Positions 51,578 through 61,263 of a DNA stretch of 64,000 bases are shown piece after piece (the first letter of the stretch is position 1; each line of letters starts with the position of its first letter). The stretch is taken from assembly GCA_017798145.1 (NCBI GenBank), contig CP059069.1, forward strand, positions 2,341,226-2,405,225, given 5' to 3'. The notes beneath the pieces were generated by a model. The model ran no database searches and was not told where the DNA came from. It saw nothing but the letters and a program-made list of their open reading frames with translations. The position numbers were made by a program, and so were the translations under genes. The stretch comes from Akkermansiaceae bacterium. GTDB lineage: Bacteria; Verrucomicrobiota; Verrucomicrobiia; Verrucomicrobiales; Akkermansiaceae.

Positions 51578-52324
51578 TTGAGCTTTTCCCTCCTCCTCCA
51601 CGCGCTTGAGCCGAAGCCCGACCGCAAGGCTCTGGAGGAAATCACCGTCAACGTGCGTTCCGTGGCGCGCGCCGACGCGGCGGGGATTTTGCGGGGTTGG
51701 TTCGGCATCGTTTCCTCGGGGCTTTCGCTCGAAGACGCGACCGCCTTCCAAACCGGCCTGCGAACCCTCGGCTGCGAAACGGACATCGTGCCGGACGGGG
51801 ACATCCCTTCCCTGCACCCGGATTTCCGCTGCCAGCGGATCGACCTCACCCCGGAAACGCTGACACTCACCACCGCGATGAACCGCCGCCAGGTGCGCGG
51901 ACTCGGCGAACTGGTCTTTGCCGCCGCAGGCATGGTTGAGCGTGAAAAACAGGTCTCCGATTACGAAATGCAGACCGACGTACGATATTTCGAGGGCGGC
52001 GCGTACACCGTGCAGGTGCCCACGCGGATTACGAAATCCGTGGAAAAAACATGCTTCCGCATCGACCTCTTTTTCTCCGCGCCCATGCACCGCGTTTCCT
52101 ACGAGGTCGAGCGGGAGACCGTGATGTTCTACGGCGAGCGCCACATCCGCGTCGGCAACAAGGCGGAAAGCCTGGCCCTCATGGCGGATCTTTCCTCGCT
52201 GCTGCCGCCCGACCGCCTGAACCGCGGCCTGCGCGAGCTTTCCACGGAGCCGCTCTACCCCTCCCTGCAAGCCTATGAGGAGGAGATCCGCTGGGCGTTT
52301 CACCGCCTCGGCGCGAAGGGGTGA
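51578..52324 (+). CDS. conserved-looking cytosolic protein, unknown
   Basis: 248 residues from a TTG start at 51578, chosen because it keeps the frame tight to ndk (8-base gap). No signal peptide or span. The first 80 residues look like a small alpha/beta domain (RADAAGILRGWFGIVSSGLS, EDATAFQTGLRTLGCETDIV). The second part is beta-rich, with YFEGGAYTVQVPTRITKSVE and CFRIDLFFSAPMHRVSYEVE. No recognised family. Probably cotranscribed with ndk. Confidence 0.6.
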   Translation: MSFSLLLHALEPKPDRKALEEITVNVRSVARADAAGILRGWFGIVSSGLSLEDATAFQTGLRTLGCETDIVPDGDIPSLHPDFRCQRIDLTPETLTLTTAMNRRQVRGLGELVFAAAGMVEREKQVSDYEMQTDVRYFEGGAYTVQVPTRITKSVEKTCFRIDLFFSAPMHRVSYEVERETVMFYGERHIRVGNKAESLALMADLSSLLPPDRLNRGLRELSTEPLYPSLQAYEEEIRWAFHRLGAKG

Positions 52325-52382
52325 GTGCGGCGAAAAAAGATCGCCATGCCCGGCTATGCTCAGCGAAGATGACCTCAACGCC

Positions 52383-53387
52383 ATGAAACATCTCCTCGCC
52401 GCCGCCCTTCTCCTCGCCGCGCCCGTGCACGCCGCGCCGCTGAAAGTCTATATCCTTTCCGGGCAATCCAACATGCAGGGACACGCCAACGTCAGCACCT
52501 TCCCCTCGATGGCGCGGAATCCGGAAACCGCACCCCTGCTCAAGGAAATGACCGACGCCGAAGGCAAGCCGGTCGTCTGCGAGCGCGTCTGGATCAGCTA
52601 CCTTTCCGAGGGCAAGGGCGGCGTCACCGAACTCAGGGAGGGCCAACTCACCGCAGGCTTCGGCGCCGGCCCGGACAAGATCGGGCCGGAATTCACCTTC
52701 GGCCTCACCATGCAGAAGCACGTCAAGGAGCCCATCCTGCTCATCAAGACCGCCTGGGGCGGCAAAAGCCTGCACACAGATTTCCGTCCCCCTTCCGCAG
52801 GCGGCGAAGGCGCGGGCAAATACTACGGCCTGATGATGGAGCATGTGAAAAAGGTGCTCGCAGATCCCGGCAAGGTCGTCCCCGGCTACAACGCCAAGGA
52901 CGGCTACGAGCTCGCCGGTTTCGTCTGGTTCCAGGGCTGGAACGACATGGTCGATGGCGGTGCCTATCCCGACCGTTACAAGCCCGGCGGCTACGACCGG
53001 TATTCGGAAAACCTCGCCCACCTGATCCGCGATGTCCGCAAGGATCTCGACGCGCCCAAGCTTCCCGTCGTCATCGGCGTCCTGGGCGTCGGCGGGCCGA
53101 CGTCCATGTACGAGCAGCCGCGTTACGTGCAGGTGCACCAGAATTTCCGCGACGCCATGGCCGCACCGGCGAAGCTACCCGAGTTCAAGGGCAACGTCGC
53201 CAACGTCCTCACCGAGGAGTTCTGGGATCACGAACTCTCCAAGGTTCGTTCAAAGAAAGAGAAAACCCCGGAGGAAGAGGAAATTGCCAAAGGCGCATCC
53301 AACCAAGAATTCCACTACCTCGGCGCCTCGACCATCCTCGGCCCCATCGGGAAAGCCTTCGCCGATGCGATGGTTGGGATGAAGTGA
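52383..53387 (+). CDS. secreted SGNH hydrolase, sialate O-acetylesterase-like
   Basis: The ATG at 52383 (MKHLLAAALLLAAPVHA|AP) gives 334 residues with a signal peptide. The oxyanion and nucleophile block is VYILSGQSNMQGH (GQSN, Ser nucleophile). The Asn/Gly block appears in LIKTAWGGKSLHTDFRPP and VWFQGWNDM, and the His near the end is in EFHYLGASTILGPIGKAF. This pattern belongs to the SASA/DUF303 esterases that remove acetyl groups from sugars. The stop overlaps the GTG start of the following gene. It fits the polysaccharide-degrading theme of the right end. Confidence 0.83.
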   Translation: MKHLLAAALLLAAPVHAAPLKVYILSGQSNMQGHANVSTFPSMARNPETAPLLKEMTDAEGKPVVCERVWISYLSEGKGGVTELREGQLTAGFGAGPDKIGPEFTFGLTMQKHVKEPILLIKTAWGGKSLHTDFRPPSAGGEGAGKYYGLMMEHVKKVLADPGKVVPGYNAKDGYELAGFVWFQGWNDMVDGGAYPDRYKPGGYDRYSENLAHLIRDVRKDLDAPKLPVVIGVLGVGGPTSMYEQPRYVQVHQNFRDAMAAPAKLPEFKGNVANVLTEEFWDHELSKVRSKKEKTPEEEEIAKGASNQEFHYLGASTILGPIGKAFADAMVGMK

Positions 53388-54454
53388 GTCCGCTGCTTGC
53401 CAAGCGCACCCGGAAATCTGAAGATCGCCTCGTGTTCGAGACAAAGATCATTGAGGCGACCGACGACGGGATGAAGGAAGCGCAGAACGAGGCGGTCGCG
53501 CTTTTGCAAAAGGGCGAGGTCGTGGCCTTGCCGACGGAGACGGTGTACGGGCTGGCGGCGGATGCTTTCAATCCGGATGCCGTGGCGAAAATTTTCGCGG
53601 CGAAGGAGAGGCCGAGCTTCGATCCGCTGATCGTGCACATCGCCACGTTGCGTGATCTGGAGCGGGTGGCGGTGGTGCCGGAGGAGATCCGCACCATTGT
53701 GAACCAGCTCGCCAACGAGTTCTGGCCCGGGCCGCTGACGATCATTCTGCCGAAGACCCCGGAAGTGCCGGACATCGTGACCAGCGGCTTGCCGACGGTG
53801 GGCGTGCGGCAGAGCGGGCATCCGATTTTCCGCGCGATCAACAAGGCGCTGGGCAACCCCATCGCCGCGCCGAGCGCGAACCGCTTCGGGCGCATTTCCC
53901 CGACCTCCGCCTCCGCCGTGATGAAGGAACTGGGCGGGCGCATCCCGCTCATCGTCGATGCGGGAGCCTGCGGCGAGGGATTGGAAAGCACGATCATCCG
54001 CATCGAGCCGCGCGAGGGGAAAAAGCCGATTTTCCACCTTCACCGCGCCGGCCCGATCACCAAGGAGCAGCTCCAGAAATTCGGCAAGGTGGAGAAGGCG
54101 AAACCCGGCGACAAGCTGCTCGCGCCCGGGGAGCTGGAGAGCCATTACGCGCCGCTCACGCCCTTCCGCCTGATCGAAAAGCCGTCGGATTTCACGCCGG
54201 AAGTCGGCAAGACCTACGGCCTGCTCAGCTACACCGGCGAGGAGGGCGGCGAGTTCGTCCGCGCGCACCGCTGGGACAGCGTCGTCGCGCTCAGCCCCGG
54301 CAGCGGGAAACTCGCCGAGGCCGCGATCCGCCTGTTTTACGCGATGCGTGAGATGGACGAGATGGGGTTGGATGAAATCATCGCCGAGCCGGTCAGCGAG
54401 GTCGGCCTCGGTGTCGCGATCATGGATCGCCTGCGCCGCGCTTCGGCACGGTGA
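53384..54454 (+). CDS. L-threonylcarbamoyladenylate synthase (Sua5/TsaC)
   Basis: 356 residues from a GTG start that overlaps the previous stop as GTGA. The YrdC domain occupies about 35-220: GEVVALPTETVYGLAADAFN, KERPSFDPLIVHI, FWPGPLTIILPK, VGVRQSGHPIFRAI and IAAPSANRFGRISPT. The C-terminal Sua5 domain follows, with LAPGELESHYAPLTPF and TYGLLSYTGEEGGEFVRA. It makes threonylcarbamoyl-AMP for tRNA t6A37. The long form is Sua5. Its coupling to the esterase gene is probably only economical. Confidence 0.93.
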   Translation: MSPLLAKRTRKSEDRLVFETKIIEATDDGMKEAQNEAVALLQKGEVVALPTETVYGLAADAFNPDAVAKIFAAKERPSFDPLIVHIATLRDLERVAVVPEEIRTIVNQLANEFWPGPLTIILPKTPEVPDIVTSGLPTVGVRQSGHPIFRAINKALGNPIAAPSANRFGRISPTSASAVMKELGGRIPLIVDAGACGEGLESTIIRIEPREGKKPIFHLHRAGPITKEQLQKFGKVEKAKPGDKLLAPGELESHYAPLTPFRLIEKPSDFTPEVGKTYGLLSYTGEEGGEFVRAHRWDSVVALSPGSGKLAEAAIRLFYAMREMDEMGLDEIIAEPVSEVGLGVAIMDRLRRASAR

Positions 54455-54485
54455 AATACGGCTCGCAGGCGTCGGGGTCGGAACC

Positions 54486-56633
54486 CTACTCAACCGGCGA
54501 GGCGGCTCCGCCTCCATGCGGCGGCAGGGTCTTGCGGAACTCGTCCAGGCAGAGCCCCATCTTGGTCGTCGGAATTACCTCGAAACCTGGCACCCGGGTG
54601 AGCGACAGGTCTTTGCCAAGCAGCGCTGAAAACGGCTCCCCGTCCTTGAGCCCCGCATCGGCAAGTGACAGGGCACGGTTGTCCGCGATGTTGGAGAACC
54701 TCCGGTTTTCCTCCTTCCCGCTCAAATCCAACCGGGTTTCGCACTCCACCATGACATTGCGGGTGATCCGGTTGCCGGTGGGCAGTTCGGGATGCTCTTT
54801 CAGCAGGCGGAGCATGCCGGGATAGCGCTCCGACCATGGCGGCAAGGACGGTCGGACTTTTGCCAGCTGTCCCCCGAGCTGCTTGTGCTCCAGGGTGTAG
54901 CCGCGGGCGACCCCACGATCATCCAGGTGAACCGCCCTCTTGCACCGAATGAACACATTTCCCTCCACGATATTATCATGACCGCCGCCGATCGCGACCC
55001 CGCTGGCTACGTTCCAGGCGATGTTGCCGCGGATGGTGTCGCCACTGTCCCCGTCATCCATGTAGAACGCGACGGCGTTGGTGTCGGCGACGAGGTTGTG
55101 CCGCAGGACGTTGCCCCGGCTGGTCCAGTCGTGGGTGGTGTAAAACGCCCCGACGTCGCCCGAATCCAGCGCGATGCGCCAGACCTGGTTGTATTCGATG
55201 ATGTGGTCATTGCCGCCGTAGAGGACGGCGGCGTGGGGCAGGTCGTGGATCAGGTTATGGGCTAGCCGGCACCCAACCGCAGTGTAGCCGAAGGCGCCGA
55301 GCATGATGGCGGGCGCGTAGGTGGTCTGCGTCTGCCCGATGTGGTGGATATGGTTGTTCAAAACCACGTGGCCGGCGGGGGTGAGGCTCATGCGGTCGCC
55401 GCCTCCGACGTAGATCCCGCCCTGTCCGAGTTGATGGATGTCGCAACCGGCCACCCGGTGCCCGATCCCCCCGTTGAGAATGATCCCGGTGCCGCCCAGA
55501 TCATGGATCTCGCAGCCTGCGATCAGGACTTCGGAGGCGCCGGTGATTTCCACCCCGTTCCCAAGGCCTCCCTCCAGGGTGAACCCGCGGAAGGTCACGT
55601 GTCCGGCATCCTCGATCCTGACAAGCGGATCCTTCATGTCGGAGATCAGGGCGCTACCGCCCTTCAGATCCCGCGGCGGCCACAGGTAGAGCATTTTTGT
55701 CGGGAAACGCAGGCACCATTCCCCCGCGCGATCCAGTTCCTCGAGGAGGTTGAGCGCATACCAGTTCTCCTTGCCGTCGCCGGTCCGCGTGCCGTTGACG
55801 GTCTTGCTGTATTTCGAGCCGATGCCGCCGCCGACCCCACGGGCATGCGTGACCGTTCCGGCCTGAGGGTCGATCGCCGCCACACGCACCGTCTCCGGTT
55901 GCCATGGCACCCGCCAGAAACCCTTCAACCAGAGTCCGTCCTCCACGGCCTTCCCCCAGGTGCCGGGGCGGCCCCCCCGGTAGCGGAAAGTTCCCGGGCT
56001 GCTGCTCGAGCCGTTTTCCAGGACGCTTTCGATGGTGGTGTATTCCACGTCCGGCCAGCGGGCCAGCGGCAGGCGCTCACCGTCGATGAAAAGCTCGATG
56101 ATCCCGCCGCCGTCGCGGAACAGCTCCGGGAAAGGCCCGGCATTGCGGATGCCCAGCGCCTCCAGATCCAGTTCCACGACATGATCGCGCGCCGCCTCGG
56201 GCAGGCGCGCCTTCACGGCCGGATCCGAGACCGGGCGAAAGGCATCGCCTGCGATGACGCGGCCACCGACGAGCCGGACCGTCCCCTCCGCCTGATAGAC
56301 GATCCGCGCCTCCGCTGTGCCGCCGTCCTGCTTGTCCAGCCCGAAAGAACGGGTGCGCAGGTAGGTGCCGGCATGCACACGGACGACGGCCCCCGCGCCC
56401 TGCAAACCATCCGCCTTGCGCTGCCGCAGCAGGTCGCGGGCTTTTTCCAGGGTGGCGACGGGCAGCTCCGCGGTGCCCGGATTGGTATCGGCACCATCCA
56501 CGGCAACATGGATTTCGTGCGGTGCAGCCGGCGCCTCTCCCGCCCCGAGGGCAAGAAGAACGGCGGCGGTCACGGGCGCGAAGAAGCGGCGCGAAGATCT
56601 TGGGCCTTTTGAAATCATAGCTCTGTCTTTCAT
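54486..56633 (-). CDS. exported right-handed parallel beta-helix protein
   Basis: The start at 56633 (MKDRAMISKGPRSSRRFFAP) gives 715 residues with a signal peptide ending near GEAPA|AP; the longer frame to 57167 runs out of frame through the esterase gene and is not real. After an N-terminal HVAVDGADTNPGTAELP-type segment come many short repeats with NxI/HDL turns (VLIAGCEIHDLGGTGIILNG, RMSLTPAGHVVLNNHIHHIG), the ladder of a pectin-lyase-like beta-helix. Such proteins act as polysaccharide lyases or surface binding proteins. No catalytic residues can be assigned by eye. It lies downstream of the esterase gene on the same strand. Confidence 0.8.
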   Translation of the reverse strand: MKDRAMISKGPRSSRRFFAPVTAAVLLALGAGEAPAAPHEIHVAVDGADTNPGTAELPVATLEKARDLLRQRKADGLQGAGAVVRVHAGTYLRTRSFGLDKQDGGTAEARIVYQAEGTVRLVGGRVIAGDAFRPVSDPAVKARLPEAARDHVVELDLEALGIRNAGPFPELFRDGGGIIELFIDGERLPLARWPDVEYTTIESVLENGSSSSPGTFRYRGGRPGTWGKAVEDGLWLKGFWRVPWQPETVRVAAIDPQAGTVTHARGVGGGIGSKYSKTVNGTRTGDGKENWYALNLLEELDRAGEWCLRFPTKMLYLWPPRDLKGGSALISDMKDPLVRIEDAGHVTFRGFTLEGGLGNGVEITGASEVLIAGCEIHDLGGTGIILNGGIGHRVAGCDIHQLGQGGIYVGGGDRMSLTPAGHVVLNNHIHHIGQTQTTYAPAIMLGAFGYTAVGCRLAHNLIHDLPHAAVLYGGNDHIIEYNQVWRIALDSGDVGAFYTTHDWTSRGNVLRHNLVADTNAVAFYMDDGDSGDTIRGNIAWNVASGVAIGGGHDNIVEGNVFIRCKRAVHLDDRGVARGYTLEHKQLGGQLAKVRPSLPPWSERYPGMLRLLKEHPELPTGNRITRNVMVECETRLDLSGKEENRRFSNIADNRALSLADAGLKDGEPFSALLGKDLSLTRVPGFEVIPTTKMGLCLDEFRKTLPPHGGGAASPVE

Positions 56634-56656
56634 GAATCCGTTGCGGGATTTCCGCA

Positions 56657-57739
56657 TCAATCCGCGGTCCCGATCCCAAGACCCTCGGAGAGCCTCAGGA
56701 AATCCTCCTTGTCCTTGCCTTTCCAGAGGCCGTTCGACTTGGCGGCGGCGTGCCACGTTTCCGCAGCGTTCCTGCATTGTTCGAGCAGCTTGGCCGAGCC
56801 GGGCTTGTCCTTCCAGAGGACAGGCGGGTATTTCCGCATGAAGGTGAGCAGCTTGTCGGCCGGGATCTCCTCCGCGTTCGCTTTCGCGAACGCGGCCTTG
56901 GCGGTCGCATCGGGGATGGTCGGGACGGCTGGCGGCGCGGGCTTGGCGGGCGGGGTTGCTTTCGGGATGCCGTCGAGGTTCTTCCACTCGGCGCTGATCG
57001 CCACCTCTTGGGTCGCCGATTTTCCGGGAAGTCCGGTGGCGAGCTGGAAGCATTGCTGCGCGAAGTCCCATGCGCCGGGCGAGATGCTGTGCCCCACGCC
57101 CGGCCAGCTTGCGGCGATGTGGCAGAATCCCTTCTTGTCCAGCTCGTCGCGGAACCTGCCGAACCATTCGAGGCGGCCGTAGGGGGCTTCGCCGAAGGAT
57201 TTGCCCGTGTCGTTCTCCCCGCAGGAAATGGCGAAGGGGATCTTCTTCGCCGAATTACTAATGTTCCCGTAGTTGTCGGTGGCCCAGGTGCCGCCGGAAT
57301 GGGCGGAGACCCCGCAGACGAGTTTCGGATGGTTCATCGCGAAACGGTGGGTGAACTGGCTGCCGGCGGAAAAGCCGTGCAGGAACATCTTTTCGCGCAG
57401 CTTGTAGCGTTTGCCCAGCTCCTCGAAGAGATTGATGAGCTTCTCGGCGTGGACGCCGTTGCCGTTCTGGAATGGGTTCTCGTTTTTCGTGTCGAACGAC
57501 GGCCCGATGACGATCACATCGCCCCGTGCCGCCCAGCCTGCCGTTCCAGCCGCGCCTTTGCCGTTGCCACGGGCTCCATGGACGCCGACCACGAACTGGT
57601 AAGTCTTCGCGAGATCCACCGGATCGGGCGTGTAGACGTAGCAATCCATTCCCTGCGAGTCCCTGATCACTTCCTCGCCGGCTAGGGTGAGGACTGTGGT
57701 GATGGCGAGAGAGAGGGCAACGAAGAACGCATGCGGCAT
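56657..57739 (-). CDS. secreted alpha/beta-hydrolase esterase (PHB depolymerase/feruloyl esterase-like)
   Basis: 360 residues with a signal peptide (SLAITTVLTLAG). The nucleophile elbow is FLHGFSAGSQF (GFSAGS, Ser nucleophile). The oxyanion region is FVVGVHGARGNGKGAAG, and a His lies in WPGVGHSISPGAW. This pattern is of the esterase D / PHB depolymerase-like group. A Pro/Ala-rich linker precedes a helical C-terminal tail. The beta-helix gene starts 23 bases after its stop, suggesting an operon. It probably removes an acyl group from a carbohydrate outside the cell. Confidence 0.78.
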   Translation of the reverse strand: MPHAFFVALSLAITTVLTLAGEEVIRDSQGMDCYVYTPDPVDLAKTYQFVVGVHGARGNGKGAAGTAGWAARGDVIVIGPSFDTKNENPFQNGNGVHAEKLINLFEELGKRYKLREKMFLHGFSAGSQFTHRFAMNHPKLVCGVSAHSGGTWATDNYGNISNSAKKIPFAISCGENDTGKSFGEAPYGRLEWFGRFRDELDKKGFCHIAASWPGVGHSISPGAWDFAQQCFQLATGLPGKSATQEVAISAEWKNLDGIPKATPPAKPAPPAVPTIPDATAKAAFAKANAEEIPADKLLTFMRKYPPVLWKDKPGSAKLLEQCRNAAETWHAAAKSNGLWKGKDKEDFLRLSEGLGIGTAD

Positions 57740-57885
57740 GACTTTGATCGTAACGTAAGCTGCGACGGTGATTTGTCATCGTGCTGTAGGAGCATGCCGG
57801 GTTTCGCGCCCATCGGAAGGACACATTTTCCACCACAGGGATGTTTGTCCTTTTCGAATGCGCCGATCGGTGTTCGCATGATCCC

Positions 57886-59577
57886 ATGATTCGCGCCTCA
57901 TCCGTGGCCAGCGCCCTATTGGGCTTTGTGGTTGCGGCGCAGGGAGAGAGCCGCCCGAATCTCCTGATCATCCTAGCCGACGACTTGGGCTACTCTGACC
58001 TCGGCTGCTACGGCGGCGAGATCCGCACTCCGAACCTCGATGCGCTCGCATCGGAAGGACTGCGTTTCACCCAGACCTACAATTCCAGCCGCTGCTGCCC
58101 TACGCGGGCAAGCCTGCTGACCGGGCTTTACCCGCACCAGGCGGGGATAGGTCGTTTCGTGGGCGGAGGAAAGCAGCCGGGCTACCAAGGCCGCCTCACC
58201 GATCGCTGCGTCACCCTGGCGGAAGTGCTCCGCCCGGCGGGTTACGCGACCCTCGCCTGCGGAAAATGGCACGTGAACACCCCGGGGCCGACCGAACGGG
58301 GCTTCGATGAGTTCTACGGTTTCGTTCACGGCTACGGGGTCGATTCATGGGATCCAAAAATGATGATCCGCCTCCCCGAAGGCCATCCGCACCGCAAGTA
58401 TGTGGAGGGCGAGTATTTCGCCACCGACGCGATCACGGATCACGCGCTGGATTTTCTGGGAATCGCCCGTGAGAGCGGGAAGCCGTGGCTGCTCTACGTG
58501 GCTTACCAGGCACCGCATTTCCCGATCCAAGCGCCGGGGAGCCTCACGAAAACATACGTGGATACATATGCGAAAGGGTGGGACGCGATCCGGGAACAGC
58601 GCCTCGCCCGAATGAAGGAGCTTGGCCTCATCGCCCGTAGTATGCAGCTCCCGCCACGCGGGGCCATCGATCGGCCGGATGTCGCGGAGCGGATCGGATC
58701 GATGACGGCGGACGGGATGAACCCGGCATGGGAATCGCTGGACGAAGATCGCCGCGCGGATCTTGCGAGGCGTATGGCAGTCTATGCCGCGATGGTCGAG
58801 AACATGGACAGCAACATCGGGCGCCTGGTTCGCGATCTGGGTGCGAGCGGCGAACTGGACAACACGCTCATTCTTTTCCTCAGCGACAACGGCGCCTGCG
58901 CGGAGTGGGAGCCGTTCGGGTTCGATCTCGAAAAGGCGGACTACTCGGGCAACAAACCCGGCCACGGCATCGGTTCGGGCACGCCGAACAAGCCCAATGT
59001 CCTGCACAGGGGCGAGGAACTCGATCTGATGGGGGGCATGAACAGCCTGTTGAGCTACGGCTGCGCGTGGGCGAACGCCTGCAACACCCCGCTCTCGCTC
59101 TACAAGCACTATGCCCATGAGGGCGGCATCCGCACACCGATGATCGCCCACTGGCCGAAGGGGATCGCCGATCGCGGAAAGCTCCGCCCGCAGGTTTCCC
59201 ATGTCATGGACATCATGGCGACGTGCGTTGATCTCGGAGGTGCCAGTTATCCGAAGCATCGCAAAGGCGCGGACATCCCGCCGCCGGAGGGTCGCAGCCT
59301 CGTCCCCGCATTCGCCGGAAAACAGGATGAGCCGCGCACCCTGATCTTCGAGCATGAGCAGAATGCCGCCATCCGCCAGGGCGATTGGAAACTGGTTTCC
59401 GAAAATGGCCTTGGAAAAAGCGGAATGCGGCCGGGAGCCGCGTGGAGGCTGTATGATCTGTCGAAAGACCCTTCCGAGCAGAACGACCTCGCCCCGGAGC
59501 AACCTGATCGCGTCGAGGCGATGTCTGCGGAATTTCTCCGCCAGGCAGAGAGGACGCTGGTTTTCCCTGCGCCGTGA
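57886..59577 (+). CDS. secreted arylsulfatase-type sulfatase
   Basis: The ATG at 57886 (MIRASSVASALLGFVV) gives 563 residues with a signal peptide ending near AQG|ESR. Type I sulfatase motifs: LLIILADDLGYSDLGCYGG, the formylglycine signature CCPTRASLLTG with Cys70 as the modified residue (C-C-P-T-R), GKWHVNTPGPTERGFDEFYG and ILFLSDNGACAEW. A long C-terminal domain is typical of arylsulfatases. Divergent from the esterase gene and convergent with the next sulfatase. Together they suggest a sulfated-glycan locus. Confidence 0.9.
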   Translation: MIRASSVASALLGFVVAAQGESRPNLLIILADDLGYSDLGCYGGEIRTPNLDALASEGLRFTQTYNSSRCCPTRASLLTGLYPHQAGIGRFVGGGKQPGYQGRLTDRCVTLAEVLRPAGYATLACGKWHVNTPGPTERGFDEFYGFVHGYGVDSWDPKMMIRLPEGHPHRKYVEGEYFATDAITDHALDFLGIARESGKPWLLYVAYQAPHFPIQAPGSLTKTYVDTYAKGWDAIREQRLARMKELGLIARSMQLPPRGAIDRPDVAERIGSMTADGMNPAWESLDEDRRADLARRMAVYAAMVENMDSNIGRLVRDLGASGELDNTLILFLSDNGACAEWEPFGFDLEKADYSGNKPGHGIGSGTPNKPNVLHRGEELDLMGGMNSLLSYGCAWANACNTPLSLYKHYAHEGGIRTPMIAHWPKGIADRGKLRPQVSHVMDIMATCVDLGGASYPKHRKGADIPPPEGRSLVPAFAGKQDEPRTLIFEHEQNAAIRQGDWKLVSENGLGKSGMRPGAAWRLYDLSKDPSEQNDLAPEQPDRVEAMSAEFLRQAERTLVFPAP

Positions 59578-59683
59578 GAACGGGGAGCGGTTGACGCCCG
59601 CCTACCATTGGCCATGCTTGATTGGCTGGGTTTTGTGCGGCCAACCAGGCATCGTGCCATCATGATGTGGGGGATGCCTGGCT

Positions 59684-61096
59684 TCAGCGGCTTGGATTCG
59701 AGCCGGGCCTGGGTTTCTTCGGGGCGAGTGTGCGCATCGTTTCAATGGTGCTTGCTTGGGAGGGATCTTCGGCAAGGTTCGCGAATTCGTGGGGGTCTGC
59801 GGTGATGTCGTAAAGCTCCTCCCCGCCATCGGCGTAGCGGATGTAGCGGAAGCGCTCGCCTGAGACGGCGAACTCGCCGGGCTTGCCGAGCTGGGTGACG
59901 GAGACGTGCGGCCATTCCGCTTCGGGATTTGCGAGAAGGGGTGTCAGGTCGTTGCCTTCCACCGGTTGGCCTTCGCGATCCGGCACGCCGGTGAGCGAGA
60001 GCAGGGTGCGGAAGGTGTCGAAGGTGGAGACGGGGCTTTCGCAAATGCCGGGGGTGGTGCCGGCGGGCAGCCCCGGGCAGCCTTTCGGGACGGAGATGAA
60101 ATAGGGGACGCGGGTGCAGACGCGCCAGCCGGTGAATTTCTGCCAGTGCTCCTTTTCTCCGAGGTGCCAGCCGTGGTCGCTCCAGAGGACGACGATGGTG
60201 TTGTCGCGGCGCGGGGATTTTTCCAGGGCATCGAGCACGCGGCCGAGCATGGCATCGGCGAAGTGGATGGATGCGAGGTAACCCTGCACGCCCTGTCGCC
60301 ATTGGCCGTTCCAGTTGATGTGGGCGAAATAGCGGTTGCGGGCGAGGCGTTGTCCGGCGGGCGGGATGTCCTCGAGGTCGTCGGCGCGGTATCCGGCCGG
60401 GAGCTGGATCTGATCGAGGGGAAACGGCTCGAAGTATTTCTTCGGGACGAACCATGGCTCGTGCGGGCGGTAGAGGCCGCAAGCGAGGAAGAAGGGCTTT
60501 TCCGGAGGATGGGCGAGCTGCCCTGCAATCCATTCCGTGACCTTGTGATCCCCGCCGAACTCCTCGTCGGTGCAGTCGAGCGGGCCCCAATCGGTCTCCA
60601 TGTATTGCCATTCCCCGGCGCGCGGCAGGGAGACCGGGCGCTTCTTGGGATAAAGGGTGAAGGGGAACGGGTCGTCGCCATCCTTTTTCGGGAAATATTC
60701 GTCCCAGCTCGGCGGATCGATGACGTAGTGAAGGATTTTCCCGGAGCCGGCGGCGTGGTAGCCGTGGTTCGCGAAGTGCCGGGGCATCAGGGTGACGTCG
60801 GGCATCACGTCGCGGAGCTTCTGGCGGTTGTCGTAGAGGCCGGACTGCCACGGCGGGATGCCGCTCATGATCGCCGCGCGGACGGGGCCGCAGGAAGGGG
60901 CGATGCAGTGGGCGTTGGTGAAAGCGACGCTGCGTGCGGCGAGCCTTGCGAAGTTCGGGGTGACGGTCTGGGGGTTTCCGCCCAGCGGCGAGATCCAGTT
61001 GTTGAGGTCGTCGACGGCGATGAAGAGAATGTCGGGTTTGCGCTCGGCGGCGACGAGGCTGCCGGTGAGCAGGCAGGCAAGGAGGAGGGGTTTCAT
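59684..61096 (-). CDS. secreted sulfatase with a CGPVR formylglycine motif
   Basis: Start at 61096 (MKPLLLACLLTGSLVAA|ERK), 470 residues, exported. The metal-binding start ILFIAVDDLNNWISPLGG is present. The active-site block reads CIAPSCGPVRAAIMSG: Cys69 in C-G-P-V-R fits CxPxR, with Val instead of the common Ser/Thr, and a second Cys stands at 64. Later IVVLWSDHGWHLGEKEHW supplies further metal ligands. The family resembles iduronate/heparan-type sulfatases. Its gene diverges from blaI across 167 bases, so a shared control region is possible. Confidence 0.86.
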   Translation of the reverse strand: MKPLLLACLLTGSLVAAERKPDILFIAVDDLNNWISPLGGNPQTVTPNFARLAARSVAFTNAHCIAPSCGPVRAAIMSGIPPWQSGLYDNRQKLRDVMPDVTLMPRHFANHGYHAAGSGKILHYVIDPPSWDEYFPKKDGDDPFPFTLYPKKRPVSLPRAGEWQYMETDWGPLDCTDEEFGGDHKVTEWIAGQLAHPPEKPFFLACGLYRPHEPWFVPKKYFEPFPLDQIQLPAGYRADDLEDIPPAGQRLARNRYFAHINWNGQWRQGVQGYLASIHFADAMLGRVLDALEKSPRRDNTIVVLWSDHGWHLGEKEHWQKFTGWRVCTRVPYFISVPKGCPGLPAGTTPGICESPVSTFDTFRTLLSLTGVPDREGQPVEGNDLTPLLANPEAEWPHVSVTQLGKPGEFAVSGERFRYIRYADGGEELYDITADPHEFANLAEDPSQASTIETMRTLAPKKPRPGSNPSR

Positions 61097-61246
61097 GTTA
61101 GGGCTGAATCTATCCAACCCTTTGGTACAGGATACCAAGCCAACTGGCATCACCTTTTTTCCGCAGCGGCAAAATCCGCTTCCGGACAACTCCGAATCGA
61201 CAGTCACCCGGCTCATGAAATAAAAACTTAATTTTTAGTTTTACAG

Positions 61247-61254
61247 GTCGCGAC
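61247..61254. promoter_or_regulatory. palindrome GTCGCGAC in the sulfatase-blaI intergenic region
   Basis: An exact 8-base palindrome 9 bases before the blaI start, next to an A/T-rich stretch. BlaI-type repressors bind short dyads near their own gene, so this is an operator candidate. It does not match the classic TACA/TGTA site. Confidence 0.3.
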
Positions 61255-61263
61255 AATGCGATT

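Noticed and set aside
56634-57167. Long N-terminal extension of the beta-helix protein frame
   Set aside because: It runs out of frame through the esterase gene on the same strand; the signal peptide right after 56633 fixes the real start.
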